From CAYRHJ01 sp964424105 (GTDB lineage: Bacteria > Planctomycetota > Phycisphaerae > UBA1845), in contig CAYRHJ010000001.1 of NCBI GenBank assembly GCA_964424105.1, positions 1-64,000 on the forward strand: DNA of 64,000 bases, in the 5' to 3' direction. Every line of letters starts with the position of its first letter. Positions within the stretch are counted from its first letter, which is position 1. Below the pieces are notes generated by a model. It saw only the letters and a list, made by a program, of their open reading frames with translations. It searched no databases and was not told the origin of the DNA. The position numbers and the translations under genes are program-made. Of this stretch, positions 38,873 to 47,109 are shown piece after piece.

Positions 38873-38997
38873 GTATTTGTTTGCAATTCTGGATTCCGGC
38901 GTTCGCCGGAATGACGCGTGCTGGCGGTTCGCCGGAATGACGGAGCGCGGGGGACCGCTCGCTTCGCGCTCGCGGCTCGTAAATGACTTGGTCGCGG
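38873..38997. repeat. 125-base direct repeat, copy 2
   Basis: Second copy of the direct repeat at 38652-38776, about 221 bases downstream. Confidence 0.85.
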
Positions 38998-39206
38998 CGT
39001 GGAACGATGCTGTCGCGGCGCGGTGATTTGACGGTTCGATGCCCCAGAAAAGGGTCTTGACGGGGCCTGTCCGGATTCATAACATCTACAAATATAATTA
39101 GTCGATACTTAAACAGGCATTCGTGGTCTATGAAGGAGCGTTCAGGTGCGGCAGAAGTCATTGGTGTTGCGGAAGTCACACCCCTCGCAAGCAAGTGAAT
39201 CGTCAC

Positions 39207-39266
39207 GGTGCGGGTGCGGGTGCGGGTGCAGGTGTAGATGCGGGTGCGGGTGCGGGTGCGGATGCG
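39207..39266 (+). repeat. GGTGCG hexanucleotide repeat
   Basis: About ten imperfect copies of GGTGCG. In the frame that starts with GTG at 39146 (GAAGGAG seven bases upstream), it encodes a Cys-Gly repeat in front of the metal-binding lipoprotein below. Length changes by whole units would keep the frame. Confidence 0.85.
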
Positions 39267-39331
39267 TGAAAATTCCGGGGCGATGGGAGATGCGGACGGT
39301 TCATGGCCTCGACGGTCGGCGCGGGCCAACG

Positions 39332-40411
39332 ATGGCGAAGCGTGTTGAAACATGGCGTTTAGCCGTCGGGACGTCGGCGTGGGTTTTGGCGTTGGTCATG
39401 ATTGCGGCGTGGGCCTTGATCGCGCCCTTGGGCTGTGATCAGCCTTCTGATTCGCAGTCTTCGTCAGGGGCTGAAGGTGCGGCGCGATTGGAGACGGCGC
39501 CTGCTCCAGCGGAGAGCGGGCCCCAAACGCCCTATAAGATTGTTTGTACGATCGGAATGGTGGCGGACATCGTGCGCAACGTGGCGGGCGATTTGGCGCA
39601 TGTGGAGGCCATCATCGGCGACGGCGTTGATCCGCATTTGTATCAGGCGACGCGTGGCGACGTTGGAAAGCTGTTGGATGCGGATATCGTTTTCTACAGC
39701 GGGCTTATGTTGGAAGGGAAAATGGCTGACGCGTTGGTTCGGGTGGCGCGAAAGCGGCCGGTCTACGCGGTGAGCGAATTGCTTGATCCGTCGGAGTTGC
39801 TTCAGCCACCTGAATTCGCCGGTCATTATGACCCGCACCTGTGGATGGACGTTTCCCTATGGCGGAAATGTGCGGAGATGGTGGCTGAAACGCTGTGCGA
39901 ATTTGACGCAGCGCATGCGGCGAAGTATCGAGAAAACGTTGCTGCCTACGGTGCGCAGCTCGCGAAACTGGATGCGTTCGCCAAGCAGGCTTTGGGCAGC
40001 ATACCGCAGCATAGTCGGGTTTTGGTCACCGCGCATGACGCCTTCAACTACATGGGTCGGGCTTACAACATCGAGGTGGTGGGGATTCAGGGTATGAGTA
40101 CGGAATCGGAAGCGGGCATCGACGACATCAATCGGCTGGTCGAGATGCTGGTGACTCGCAACGTGCGGGCGGTGTTCGTGGAGTCGTCGGTGTCACAGAA
40201 GAACATCGAAGCGCTCGTCGAAGGGGCGGCTTCTCGAAGCCACACGGTCACCATCGGCGGCAGCCTGTTCTCGGACGCCATGGGCAAACCGGGTACCTAC
40301 GAAGGAACGTATATCGGCATGATTGACCACAACGTCACGACCATCACGCGGGGATTGGGCGGCAGCGCACCCGCGGGCGGCTTGAACGGGCGACTCGCAG
40401 AAATCGATTGA
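39332..40411 (+). CDS. troA: Zn/Mn ABC transporter substrate-binding lipoprotein (TroA/ZnuA family)
   Basis: 360 residues. A lipobox (APLGC) follows one hydrophobic segment. The metal ligands align as His102 (GDGVDPHLYQ), His169 (HYDPHLWMD), His235 (TAHDAFNY) and Asp315 (SLFSDAMG). Three His and one Asp is the TroA pattern, as opposed to the His-His-Glu-Asp of PsaA/MntC, so zinc or manganese is possible. The body is a cluster A-I fold with the long linking helix. ATG at 39332 gives a normal signal; a longer in-frame start at 39146 (strong Shine-Dalgarno) would add a Cys-Gly-rich extension. It heads the ABC cluster. Confidence 0.92.
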   Translation: MAKRVETWRLAVGTSAWVLALVMIAAWALIAPLGCDQPSDSQSSSGAEGAARLETAPAPAESGPQTPYKIVCTIGMVADIVRNVAGDLAHVEAIIGDGVDPHLYQATRGDVGKLLDADIVFYSGLMLEGKMADALVRVARKRPVYAVSELLDPSELLQPPEFAGHYDPHLWMDVSLWRKCAEMVAETLCEFDAAHAAKYRENVAAYGAQLAKLDAFAKQALGSIPQHSRVLVTAHDAFNYMGRAYNIEVVGIQGMSTESEAGIDDINRLVEMLVTRNVRAVFVESSVSQKNIEALVEGAASRSHTVTIGGSLFSDAMGKPGTYEGTYIGMIDHNVTTITRGLGGSAPAGGLNGRLAEID

Positions 40412-40560
40412 CGGTTCATGGCTACGAGGTGTTTTCATGAAACGGCGGTCGTGGATCAGTGAATTATGCGTTCAAGAATCAATAGAAGCCGGGGAATTAT
40501 CGGAGCCGCGCCCGTCAGGAAGCGGTGGTGTGACCGGTTAGGACCGCTCCCTCACGGTCG

Positions 40561-40746
40561 CGGCTCTGTTAAAGTTGGTAGACCGCTCGCTTCGCGCTCG
40601 CGGCTCGTAAATGACTTGGTCGCGGCTCTGTTAAAGTTGGTAGACCGCTCGCTTCGCGCTCGCGGCTCGTGAATGACTTGTTCGCGGCTCTGTTAAAGTT
40701 GGTAGACCGCTCGCTTCGCGCTCGCGGCTCGTGAATGACTTGGTCG
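40561..40746 (+). repeat. 62-base tandem repeat, three copies
   Basis: Three near-identical copies (40561-40622, 40623-40684, 40685-40746) of a unit containing CTCTGTTAAAGTTGGTAG and a family B variant. It fills most of the 40412-40811 gap, in which no gene is seen. Confidence 0.9.
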
Positions 40747-40811
40747 CGGATCAGAAAGAAACGGTCGCGGATCAGAAAATCGACCGTTCAAGGATCGGCA
40801 GGTTTCTGACA

Positions 40812-41645
40812 ATGCTAAACGGTCGAAATTCATCCCGATCACCGGGGCGGGCTGCTACCGTTGACACTTCGCATCATGACGAAGCCTGTCCGGTTTCGAT
40901 CCATGACATGACTGTGGCGTATCATCGCAAGCCGGTCTTGTGGGATATCGATTACGCCGCGCCGGAAGGAAAGCTCATCGCCGTGGTCGGTCCCAACGGG
41001 GCCGGCAAGAGCACGCTGATCAAGGCCTGCCTGGACCTGCTGCCCCGTGCGTCGGGGAGCGTCTGCTTTTATGGCCGACCTTACAAGTCGCAGCGGCACC
41101 TGGTGGGCTATGTTCCGCAGCGCGAAACGGTGGACTGGGATTTTCCAGCCAGCGCGTTGGACGTGGTCACCATGGGGCGTTACGGGCAAATCCCTTGGTG
41201 CCTGCCTCCGCGACGTCGCGATCGGCAGGTGGCTATGGAAAGCCTGGACCGCGTGGGCATGGCCGACTACGCCTCGCGTCAAATCAGCAAGTTGTCCGGG
41301 GGTCAGCAGCAGCGGGTTTTCCTGGCACGGGCGTTGGCCCAGGATGCTCGCATTTATTTCATGGACGAGCCGTTCGCCGGGGTGGACGCCGCGACGGAGA
41401 CGGCCATCGTCGAGCTGCTTCGTGAACTTAATCGGCAGGACAAAACGGTCATTGTTGTGCATCATGATCTTCAAACGGTGGCGCAATACTTCGACCACGT
41501 GCTCTTGCTCAACATGCGCGTCGTCGCCAGCGGTCCGGTTGAATCGACGTTCATCCCGGAAAACCTGCAAAAGACCTACGGCGGGCGGCTGACGCTGTTG
41601 GAAAAGGCCGCGCAGGCCGTCGCTGGTGCCGGCTGGAAACCATGA
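40812..41645 (+). CDS. troB: Zn/Mn ABC transporter ATPase
   Basis: 277 residues. Walker A (GPNGAGKST), signature (LSGGQQQR), Walker B (RIYFMDEPFAG) and the H-loop (VVHHDL) are complete. ATG at 40812 follows the tandem repeats; the ORF frame upstream runs through repeat DNA and is not used. Its stop overlaps the next gene's ATG (ATGA), which joins it to the permease genes. The role is to energise metal uptake by the permeases downstream. Confidence 0.95.
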   Translation: MLNGRNSSRSPGRAATVDTSHHDEACPVSIHDMTVAYHRKPVLWDIDYAAPEGKLIAVVGPNGAGKSTLIKACLDLLPRASGSVCFYGRPYKSQRHLVGYVPQRETVDWDFPASALDVVTMGRYGQIPWCLPPRRRDRQVAMESLDRVGMADYASRQISKLSGGQQQRVFLARALAQDARIYFMDEPFAGVDAATETAIVELLRELNRQDKTVIVVHHDLQTVAQYFDHVLLLNMRVVASGPVESTFIPENLQKTYGGRLTLLEKAAQAVAGAGWKP

Positions 41646-43240
41646 CGATTTCGCGTCCGGCCCATACCGATCGACATGGGCAACGAGGTCGGCCGCGTGA
41701 CGACGAGCGATTGGTGAAAACGATGATGCCGCCGATCTTCAAATACGTCGTTGCGTTTTTCGCGATCATGATCACGTTCGCCCATGCGACGGACGGCACG
41801 AGCCACGAACCCCACGTCGCCACCGTCGCCACCAACGCCATCGATGCAACCAATGCCATCGATGCAACCAACGCCATCGACGCCACCGTCGGCATGGACG
41901 ACGCCGACACCATTGACGACCACACGTCCGCCGAATGGCCTACGTTTGAAAAGTGGACGCGGGCCATGCTTCTGCAAGATTACAACACGCGCGTGGTTGT
42001 GATCGGCACGACGCTGTTGGGCATGGCTGCGGGAGTCGTGGGCACGTTCGCCTATTTACGAAAACGAGCGATGTTGGGTGACGCGCTGAGCCATGCGACG
42101 TTGCCCGGAATTGCCGCGGCGTTCATTATTGTGCAGCAGAAACATCTGACGCCGTTATTGATCGGGGCGACGATCAGCGGTGCGTTGGGCGTGCTGGCGG
42201 CGATGGGATTGCGGAAGGTGCCGCGAATCAAGGAAGACGCCGCCATCGGCATCGTGTTGAGCGTCTTTTTCGGCGTGGGCATGGTTTTGCTCAGTCTGAT
42301 CCAGCAGATGGGCACCGGGCAGGAGGCGGGGCTTAGCGGGTTCATCTACGGGAAGGCTGCGGCTATGCGGGCGGCCGATGCGTATTTGATTGGCGTTACG
42401 GCGGCGGTGGTGATCGTGGCGTGCGTGTTGCTGTTCAAGGAATTTCGGCTGGTGTGCTTCGATCAATCCTATGCGGCGGCGCAGGGGCGATCGGTATGGT
42501 TGATCGACCTGGGGATGATGGGCTTGGTGGTGCTGACCACGGTGGTGGGATTGCAGGCCGTCGGGCTGATTCTTGTGGTGGCGTTGTTGATCATCCCTGC
42601 GGCGGCGGCCCGATTCTGGTCGGACGGTTTATTGGGAATGGTGGTCATCGCCGGGGTAATCGGCGCGGTGAGCGGATGGTCCGGCTCGATTTTGAGCGCG
42701 ATGATGCCCAGGCTGCCCACGGGCGCGATCATCGTGATTTGCGCCGGTTGCATTTTCACGGCCAGTCTGCTGATGTCGCCTCATCGCGGAGTCTTCGCAG
42801 CCTGGATGCAACGATGGACACTGACCAAACGGGTCGCCCGCCAGCATCTGTTGCGTGCCTTGGCCGAGTTCGAAGAACACGAGGGTTCCAACGCCATCGT
42901 GGAATTGGAGCGGATTCTACCGAAGCGCAGTTGGTCGCGTGCGGCGCTTCGCCGGTTGATTGAATGGGCGTCGCGGTCCGGCTTGATCGTTGAGCCACGG
43001 GTAGGCGCGGTCCGGCTGACGCAGCCCGGGCGGGTTCAGGCGCGTCGGGTCTTGCGGAACCATCGCCTATGGGAAACGTACCTGATTCGGTACGCGGACA
43101 TTGCGCCGTCCCACGTGGACCGCGATGCCGACGAAGTCGAACACGTCCTTCCGGAGCCCGTCATTCGCGAGCTTGAGCAGATTATGGCGCACGAATCGCG
43201 CATCCCGCCGTCGCCGCATCCGTTGGAGAACGGCGGATGA
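41642..43240 (+). CDS. troC: Zn/Mn ABC permease fused to a DtxR-like C-terminal domain
   Basis: 532 residues. A signal-like segment (about 28-48) is followed by an acidic loop with three NAIDAT repeats encoded by an 18-base tandem repeat (41834-41887), then about eight to nine membrane segments of the ABC-3 permease family (to about residue 385; MLGDALSHATLPGIA is the family motif). Residues about 390-530 look like a DtxR/MntR domain without transporter function: a winged-helix part (LRRLIEWASRSGLIVEPR) and a dimer/metal part with NHRLWETYLIRY and DEVEHVL. Overlaps of four bases link it to the genes on both sides. Confidence 0.92.
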   Translation: MTISRPAHTDRHGQRGRPRDDERLVKTMMPPIFKYVVAFFAIMITFAHATDGTSHEPHVATVATNAIDATNAIDATNAIDATVGMDDADTIDDHTSAEWPTFEKWTRAMLLQDYNTRVVVIGTTLLGMAAGVVGTFAYLRKRAMLGDALSHATLPGIAAAFIIVQQKHLTPLLIGATISGALGVLAAMGLRKVPRIKEDAAIGIVLSVFFGVGMVLLSLIQQMGTGQEAGLSGFIYGKAAAMRAADAYLIGVTAAVVIVACVLLFKEFRLVCFDQSYAAAQGRSVWLIDLGMMGLVVLTTVVGLQAVGLILVVALLIIPAAAARFWSDGLLGMVVIAGVIGAVSGWSGSILSAMMPRLPTGAIIVICAGCIFTASLLMSPHRGVFAAWMQRWTLTKRVARQHLLRALAEFEEHEGSNAIVELERILPKRSWSRAALRRLIEWASRSGLIVEPRVGAVRLTQPGRVQARRVLRNHRLWETYLIRYADIAPSHVDRDADEVEHVLPEPVIRELEQIMAHESRIPPSPHPLENGG

Positions 43241-44574
43241 TTCATTGGGATTGGTCGATTGACGGTTGGGTTATTCTGGTCGGCGTGCTCAGCGCGATAT
43301 CCTGTGCCTTGCCGGGCAACTTTCTCGTGTTGCGAAAGCTCAGCCTGATGGGCGACGCGATCTCCCACGCCGTGCTTCCGGGGTTGGCCATCGCGTTCTT
43401 GCTGTCACACAGCCGCTCGTCGTGGTCCATGTTCGTGGGCGCGGTGATCGTGGGCGTTCTGACGGCTGTCTTGACCCAGCTCATCATGCGACATGGCAAG
43501 GTCGAGCAGGGTGCGGCCATGGGTGTCGTGTTCAGCATTCTGTTTGCGGTTGGATTGATCTTGATCCGACAGGCGGCGGATCACGTCGATCTCGATCCGG
43601 GCTGCGTGCTATACGGCAATATCGTGCAGGTTCCGCTCGATGCCCTCGGTGGGCAGGTCCCGCCGGTGGTGGTGAATCTGGGCGTGGTGCTCGTCGTCAA
43701 CGTGCTGTTCGTCGGCCTATTTTACAAGGAATTGAAGCTGACCGCGTTCGATCCGGAATTGGCGACGACACTGGGCATCGACGCGCGTTGGATGCATTAC
43801 GCGTTGATGGTTATCGTTGCGGTGACGACGGTCGCCAATTTCGAAGCGGTCGGCTCGATCCTGGTGATCGCCATGTTGATCGTGCCGGGTGTGACGGCTC
43901 ATCTGTTGACCGATCGATTGGGCATCATGATCGTGATCAGTGCGTTGTTGGCGGTCGCGTCGGCGGTGTTGGGACACGTGCTCGCCGCCTTCGGACCCGG
44001 TTGGCTGGGGATGAACGGATCAGCGAACACGGCTGCGATGATGGCCGTGGTGACGGGCGGCTTTCTCTTGATCGCCATCGCGTTTTCGCCGCAGCACGGC
44101 TTGGTGGCGACGCTGGTGCGCAGGGTGGCCTTGTCATCACAAATCCTGCGTCAGGACATTCTGGGCATGCTTTTCCGATGGGAAGAACTGAATCGCGCCG
44201 GCGGACGACCGGCCCAATGGAGCGATTTTCACGGCGTCTTGGGGGATTCCACCCGCACGCGCGGGGCTGTTCGGTATCTGGCCCGACACGGATTGATCCG
44301 GTTGGCAGGGCCGATTCAGCCTTCGACGCGATTGGAACTCACTCCCGCAGGTTCGACTGCCGGCGCCCGACTTATCGGCTCGCACCGTTTATGGGAATCG
44401 TTTCTGGCTGAGCATTTCGAGCTGGCGGAAGACCACCTGCACGAGCCTGCGGAGCGTATGGAACACTTCATCACGCCTGATTTGCGGACCGAGTTGCGCG
44501 AGCAGCTTACGCAACCCGCGACCGACCCCCATGGCCGACGCATTCCCGGCGGTGACGATCCGCGTCTTGAATGA
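43237..44574 (+). CDS. troD: Second Zn/Mn ABC permease fused to a DtxR-like C-terminal domain
   Basis: 445 residues. The ABC-3 permease core (about residues 1-285) carries LMGDAISHAVLPGLA and about eight to nine membrane segments. The C-terminal part (about 290-445) again resembles a DtxR-type domain: RGAVRYLARHGLIRL, then SHRLWESFLAEHFEL and PAERMEHFI, i.e. the His and Glu-x-x-x-x-Glu-His-type metal residues of that family. ATGA overlap with troC. It forms the second half of the membrane pore with troC. The doubled fusion suggests metal-dependent control at the transporter itself. Confidence 0.92.
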   Translation: MIHWDWSIDGWVILVGVLSAISCALPGNFLVLRKLSLMGDAISHAVLPGLAIAFLLSHSRSSWSMFVGAVIVGVLTAVLTQLIMRHGKVEQGAAMGVVFSILFAVGLILIRQAADHVDLDPGCVLYGNIVQVPLDALGGQVPPVVVNLGVVLVVNVLFVGLFYKELKLTAFDPELATTLGIDARWMHYALMVIVAVTTVANFEAVGSILVIAMLIVPGVTAHLLTDRLGIMIVISALLAVASAVLGHVLAAFGPGWLGMNGSANTAAMMAVVTGGFLLIAIAFSPQHGLVATLVRRVALSSQILRQDILGMLFRWEELNRAGGRPAQWSDFHGVLGDSTRTRGAVRYLARHGLIRLAGPIQPSTRLELTPAGSTAGARLIGSHRLWESFLAEHFELAEDHLHEPAERMEHFITPDLRTELREQLTQPATDPHGRRIPGGDDPRLE

Positions 44575-44654
44575 TTGGGCGGTGCGGGCCAGTGCATTGA
44601 CGCACCTGAACTTTCGGGTCGGTCGTTGATTGCACGACGATGTTGCGCTGCAAA

Positions 44655-44690
44655 AGACCGCTCCCTGACGGTCGCGGCTCTGTTAAGAGG
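44655..44690 (+). repeat. Dispersed repeat, family B
   Basis: Copy of the CCGCTCCCTGACGGTCGCGG element with a CTCTGTTAAG tail, between the second permease gene and the kinase gene. Confidence 0.75.
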
Positions 44691-44783
44691 CGAATTCCCG
44701 CGCAGACGGTCGCGGGTCGGAAAGATTCGGTCGTGGCTCGGAAGGAGTTGCTCCGAACCCGTGGAATAAGCGTTGATGAACGA

Positions 44784-45680
44784 CTAGCCGTCTTTCGACG
44801 ATGGGCGCTTGGCTTGCTGGGCAACCTTGGTGCCATTTCCTGATAAATGTTTCTGCTTGTGTTCCAGAATGGTGCAGGTCATATCAATGCGACTAATGAC
44901 GGCTCGCATATCAGAAAGGCGGTCCACCGCCTCGTCGCGGCAGCAGTCGTCGATCAGCCGACTGACGCACGTGGGTACGTCCACCTCAACCGGTCGACGC
45001 GTATCGCCCAGCCGCTTGCCGATACGGGCCGGGGCATGCAAGCCCGCTGTCTTGTTCATCTCCGTGGCGATGGCTTGGCCGGTGATGACCTTATAAAGGG
45101 TGGCACCGAGTCCAAAAACGTCCGTCCGCTGGTCCAGGACCGACCGCTTGGCCTGCTCCGGGGCCATGTAATCAATCGTTCCTTGGATGCGCTCCTTGGC
45201 GCGCATCATGGCGGAGCTTTGACCGAAGTCGATGAGCTTCACTTCATCATCGGGCGTTACGATGAGGTTGCCCGGCTTCAGATCGGCGTGAACGAATCCC
45301 TGCTGATGCATGACGTGAAGCCCCTCGGCTGCACGACGAAAATAACGGAGCAACGCCATCATGGCTGGACGAAACGCGCTGTTGGACATGGCGGTCCCAG
45401 CGACGTATTCCATCAGGAGGACAGCGGCCCGCACACGCAGCCGCTTGCGGATGAGTCGCAAGTCGTACACTTTTCGCAAGACGGCATGATCAAACGCCTG
45501 CCCAGCCGCTTGCTCGGAGCGGAGTTGGTCAACGTATTTCTTTTCGTCCTCGGCGTTGAGCTTGACGTACTTGGCAGCGCGCATCTCGCCCGTTTCGAGG
45601 TTTTCGACGCTGTAAATCTCACTGTTGGCCCCGACGCCAATTTTCTCGATGATACGGTAATCAGGTAGCAACAGTGTCAT
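44784..45680 (-). CDS. Ser/Thr protein kinase, cytoplasmic
   Basis: 298 residues. The N-lobe has GVGANSEIYSV and the lysine in AAKYVK. The catalytic loop reads HADLKPGN (HAD instead of HRD), the Mg-binding DFG is DFGQ, and TIDYMAPEQ marks the activation segment. It stops soon after the C-lobe (no TPR or transmembrane part). ATG at 45680 is used; the frame is open three codons more. The Ala in place of the HRD Arg implies regulation independent of activation-loop phosphorylation. Two palindromes lie about 60-80 bases upstream. Confidence 0.88.
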   Translation of the reverse strand: MTLLLPDYRIIEKIGVGANSEIYSVENLETGEMRAAKYVKLNAEDEKKYVDQLRSEQAAGQAFDHAVLRKVYDLRLIRKRLRVRAAVLLMEYVAGTAMSNSAFRPAMMALLRYFRRAAEGLHVMHQQGFVHADLKPGNLIVTPDDEVKLIDFGQSSAMMRAKERIQGTIDYMAPEQAKRSVLDQRTDVFGLGATLYKVITGQAIATEMNKTAGLHAPARIGKRLGDTRRPVEVDVPTCVSRLIDDCCRDEAVDRLSDMRAVISRIDMTCTILEHKQKHLSGNGTKVAQQAKRPSSKDG

Positions 45681-45738
45681 GAACCACACACCCCGGCGCG
45701 CAAGGCATTCGGTCTTTGTGGGTCCGTCTTTCGCGGAC

Positions 45739-45763
45739 TCGTACGACTATTATCATCGTACGA
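45739..45763. promoter_or_regulatory. Paired 8-base palindromes (possible operator)
   Basis: TCGTACGA occurs at 45739-45746 and again at 45756-45763, 17 bases apart, about 60-80 bases upstream of the kinase start. Each is a perfect palindrome, so two dimer sites on one helix face are possible. The rest of 45681-45980 shows no gene. Confidence 0.35.
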
Positions 45764-45980
45764 ACGAACCCAAACGGATCACCGACAATTGCGTTCCCAA
45801 CTCTAACCAGATCCGAAACCCCGGCTGAACCAAGCAACTCTCACGATCATTTTTGACGGGCAGACGTGGCAGCCAAGAAGATTCGTGATATCGAAAAATG
45901 GCGATGATTCGGAAAACAGATTCAACAGGCTCCCATCATCCTCTCCGCTCGCGCCAGTATAGATCACCGATGTTGCGGCG

Positions 45981-46889
45981 TCAAACACCGCTTGCTAATT
46001 GTAAGTCTGCAAATAGGTTACGAGCGTGATTATCGGACCTTGGTGATCTTCCGGTGTTCAGCACTGATGGTCGCAACTCGATCAGGCTTATCTCCGGCGG
46101 GCAAAGCAGGCGGCACCAAATGGGCGGGGAAACACCGATCCCCGCGCTTACGTTCATCGGAGTTCCGTCCACGATATGAAAGCCGCGTGACATCGAAAGC
46201 GGAATATCGTCGTTGTTCCAAATACAACCAAGCCGAGGCAGGCGGATTTGCCCGCCGTGCGTATGGCCGGCCAGGACCAAATTCACTCGACCGGGAGGCA
46301 CACGATAGACGGTTGAAGGATAGTGCGCCAGAAACACGACGATCTGATCGGACGACGTTCCGGCCAGGGCGGCTGCGACGCGCCCCTCGTGCCCGCAAGA
46401 CTGGTCCACTCCCGCGAAGACCATCTTGTTCCGATGTCCGGTCACGACTTCGTTCGCGTCGCACAGAAACTGAAGCGGCAGATTGGGCTCATAGGCTAAT
46501 CTGCGGTCGTCGTGGTTTCCCAGAACGGCGAACGTGCCCAGTCTCGGTCGAATGTCGTCAAAAAAACGGCGACACATCTCGGCAGCCCGTTTGAATTGAC
46601 CTGGCCGAGAACAAAAGTCGCCCGTGGCCACCAGAACGTCGTAGTCGAGTTCCTGAAGCAAACGCTTCGTTTCAGTGAGCACGGCGTTCCAGCGACGGAA
46701 ATGGAAATCGCTGACGTGGGCGATGCGTAAACCCACCGTGGGGGCGTCGCCCGCGCCGTGGTCATCGGCTCCCCCACCTCCAAAGGAGGCGGGCCACCCG
46801 CCGTTCACCGCGCTGTGGTTCTCGGCGCGATCGTTGACCGCGTTGAACTCATGAACAACGTTCCGAATTGCTACAACGCAACGTCCCAA
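45981..46889 (-). CDS. Metallophosphoesterase (membrane-anchor type), N-terminus disturbed by repeats
   Basis: The calcineurin-like core is complete: HVSDFHF, VATGDFC, GNHDD, LAHYP and AGHTHGGQIRLP, all metal-ligand motifs. It resembles the YkuE-type enzymes that act on phosphoryl substrates at the membrane. The annotated frame begins with TTG at 46889. Between that start and the core lies a family A repeat (46763-46800), read through in frame as a Gly-rich stretch. A conservative start is GTG at 46736. Upstream in the same frame, hydrophobic residues (LFGAIVLGRCVVAI) suggest a lost anchor, which an ATG at 46947 inside the next repeat could restore if a T7 run shifts the frame. Confidence 0.8.
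   Translation of the reverse strand: MGRCVVAIRNVVHEFNAVNDRAENHSAVNGGWPASFGGGGADDHGAGDAPTVGLRIAHVSDFHFRRWNAVLTETKRLLQELDYDVLVATGDFCSRPGQFKRAAEMCRRFFDDIRPRLGTFAVLGNHDDRRLAYEPNLPLQFLCDANEVVTGHRNKMVFAGVDQSCGHEGRVAAALAGTSSDQIVVFLAHYPSTVYRVPPGRVNLVLAGHTHGGQIRLPRLGCIWNNDDIPLSMSRGFHIVDGTPMNVSAGIGVSPPIWCRLLCPPEISLIELRPSVLNTGRSPRSDNHARNLFADLQLASGV
46763..46800 (-). repeat. Dispersed palindromic repeat, family A
   Basis: Lies inside the metallophosphoesterase frame, with one base changed in the stem (GGAGGC). Orientation opposite to 5664-5701. Confidence 0.85.
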
Positions 46890-46944
46890 AACAATCGCGC
46901 TCCAAACAGCCCTAACGCGGCGAAAAAAAGGCCCGCGCTGCGGT

Positions 46945-46982
46945 CATCGGCTCCCCCACCTCCAAAGGAGGTGGGCCACCCG
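46945..46982 (-). repeat. Dispersed palindromic repeat, family A
   Basis: Lies 182 bases from the copy at 46763 and in the same orientation, at the 5' side of the metallophosphoesterase gene. On the minus strand it carries GGAGG and ATG at 46947. Confidence 0.85.
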
Positions 46983-47109
46983 CCAGGCCTATAATTTCAT
47001 AGTAGACCATCGGGCGCCGTCGGGGGCGGCTAGGCCGCACAAGCAGGCGCCTGACTCGATAGTCGGCCAGATGGAGGTGCATCGTTGCCCAAACTGGGCG
47101 AAGTTTTGT

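Noticed and set aside
38617..39331. Possible CRISPR-like array
   Set aside because: Only two long direct copies and hairpins of dispersed families; no regular spacers.
45803..45988. 60-residue minus frame after the phosphoesterase
   Set aside because: Overlaps the end of that gene by eight bases, has no ribosome site and no recognisable feature.
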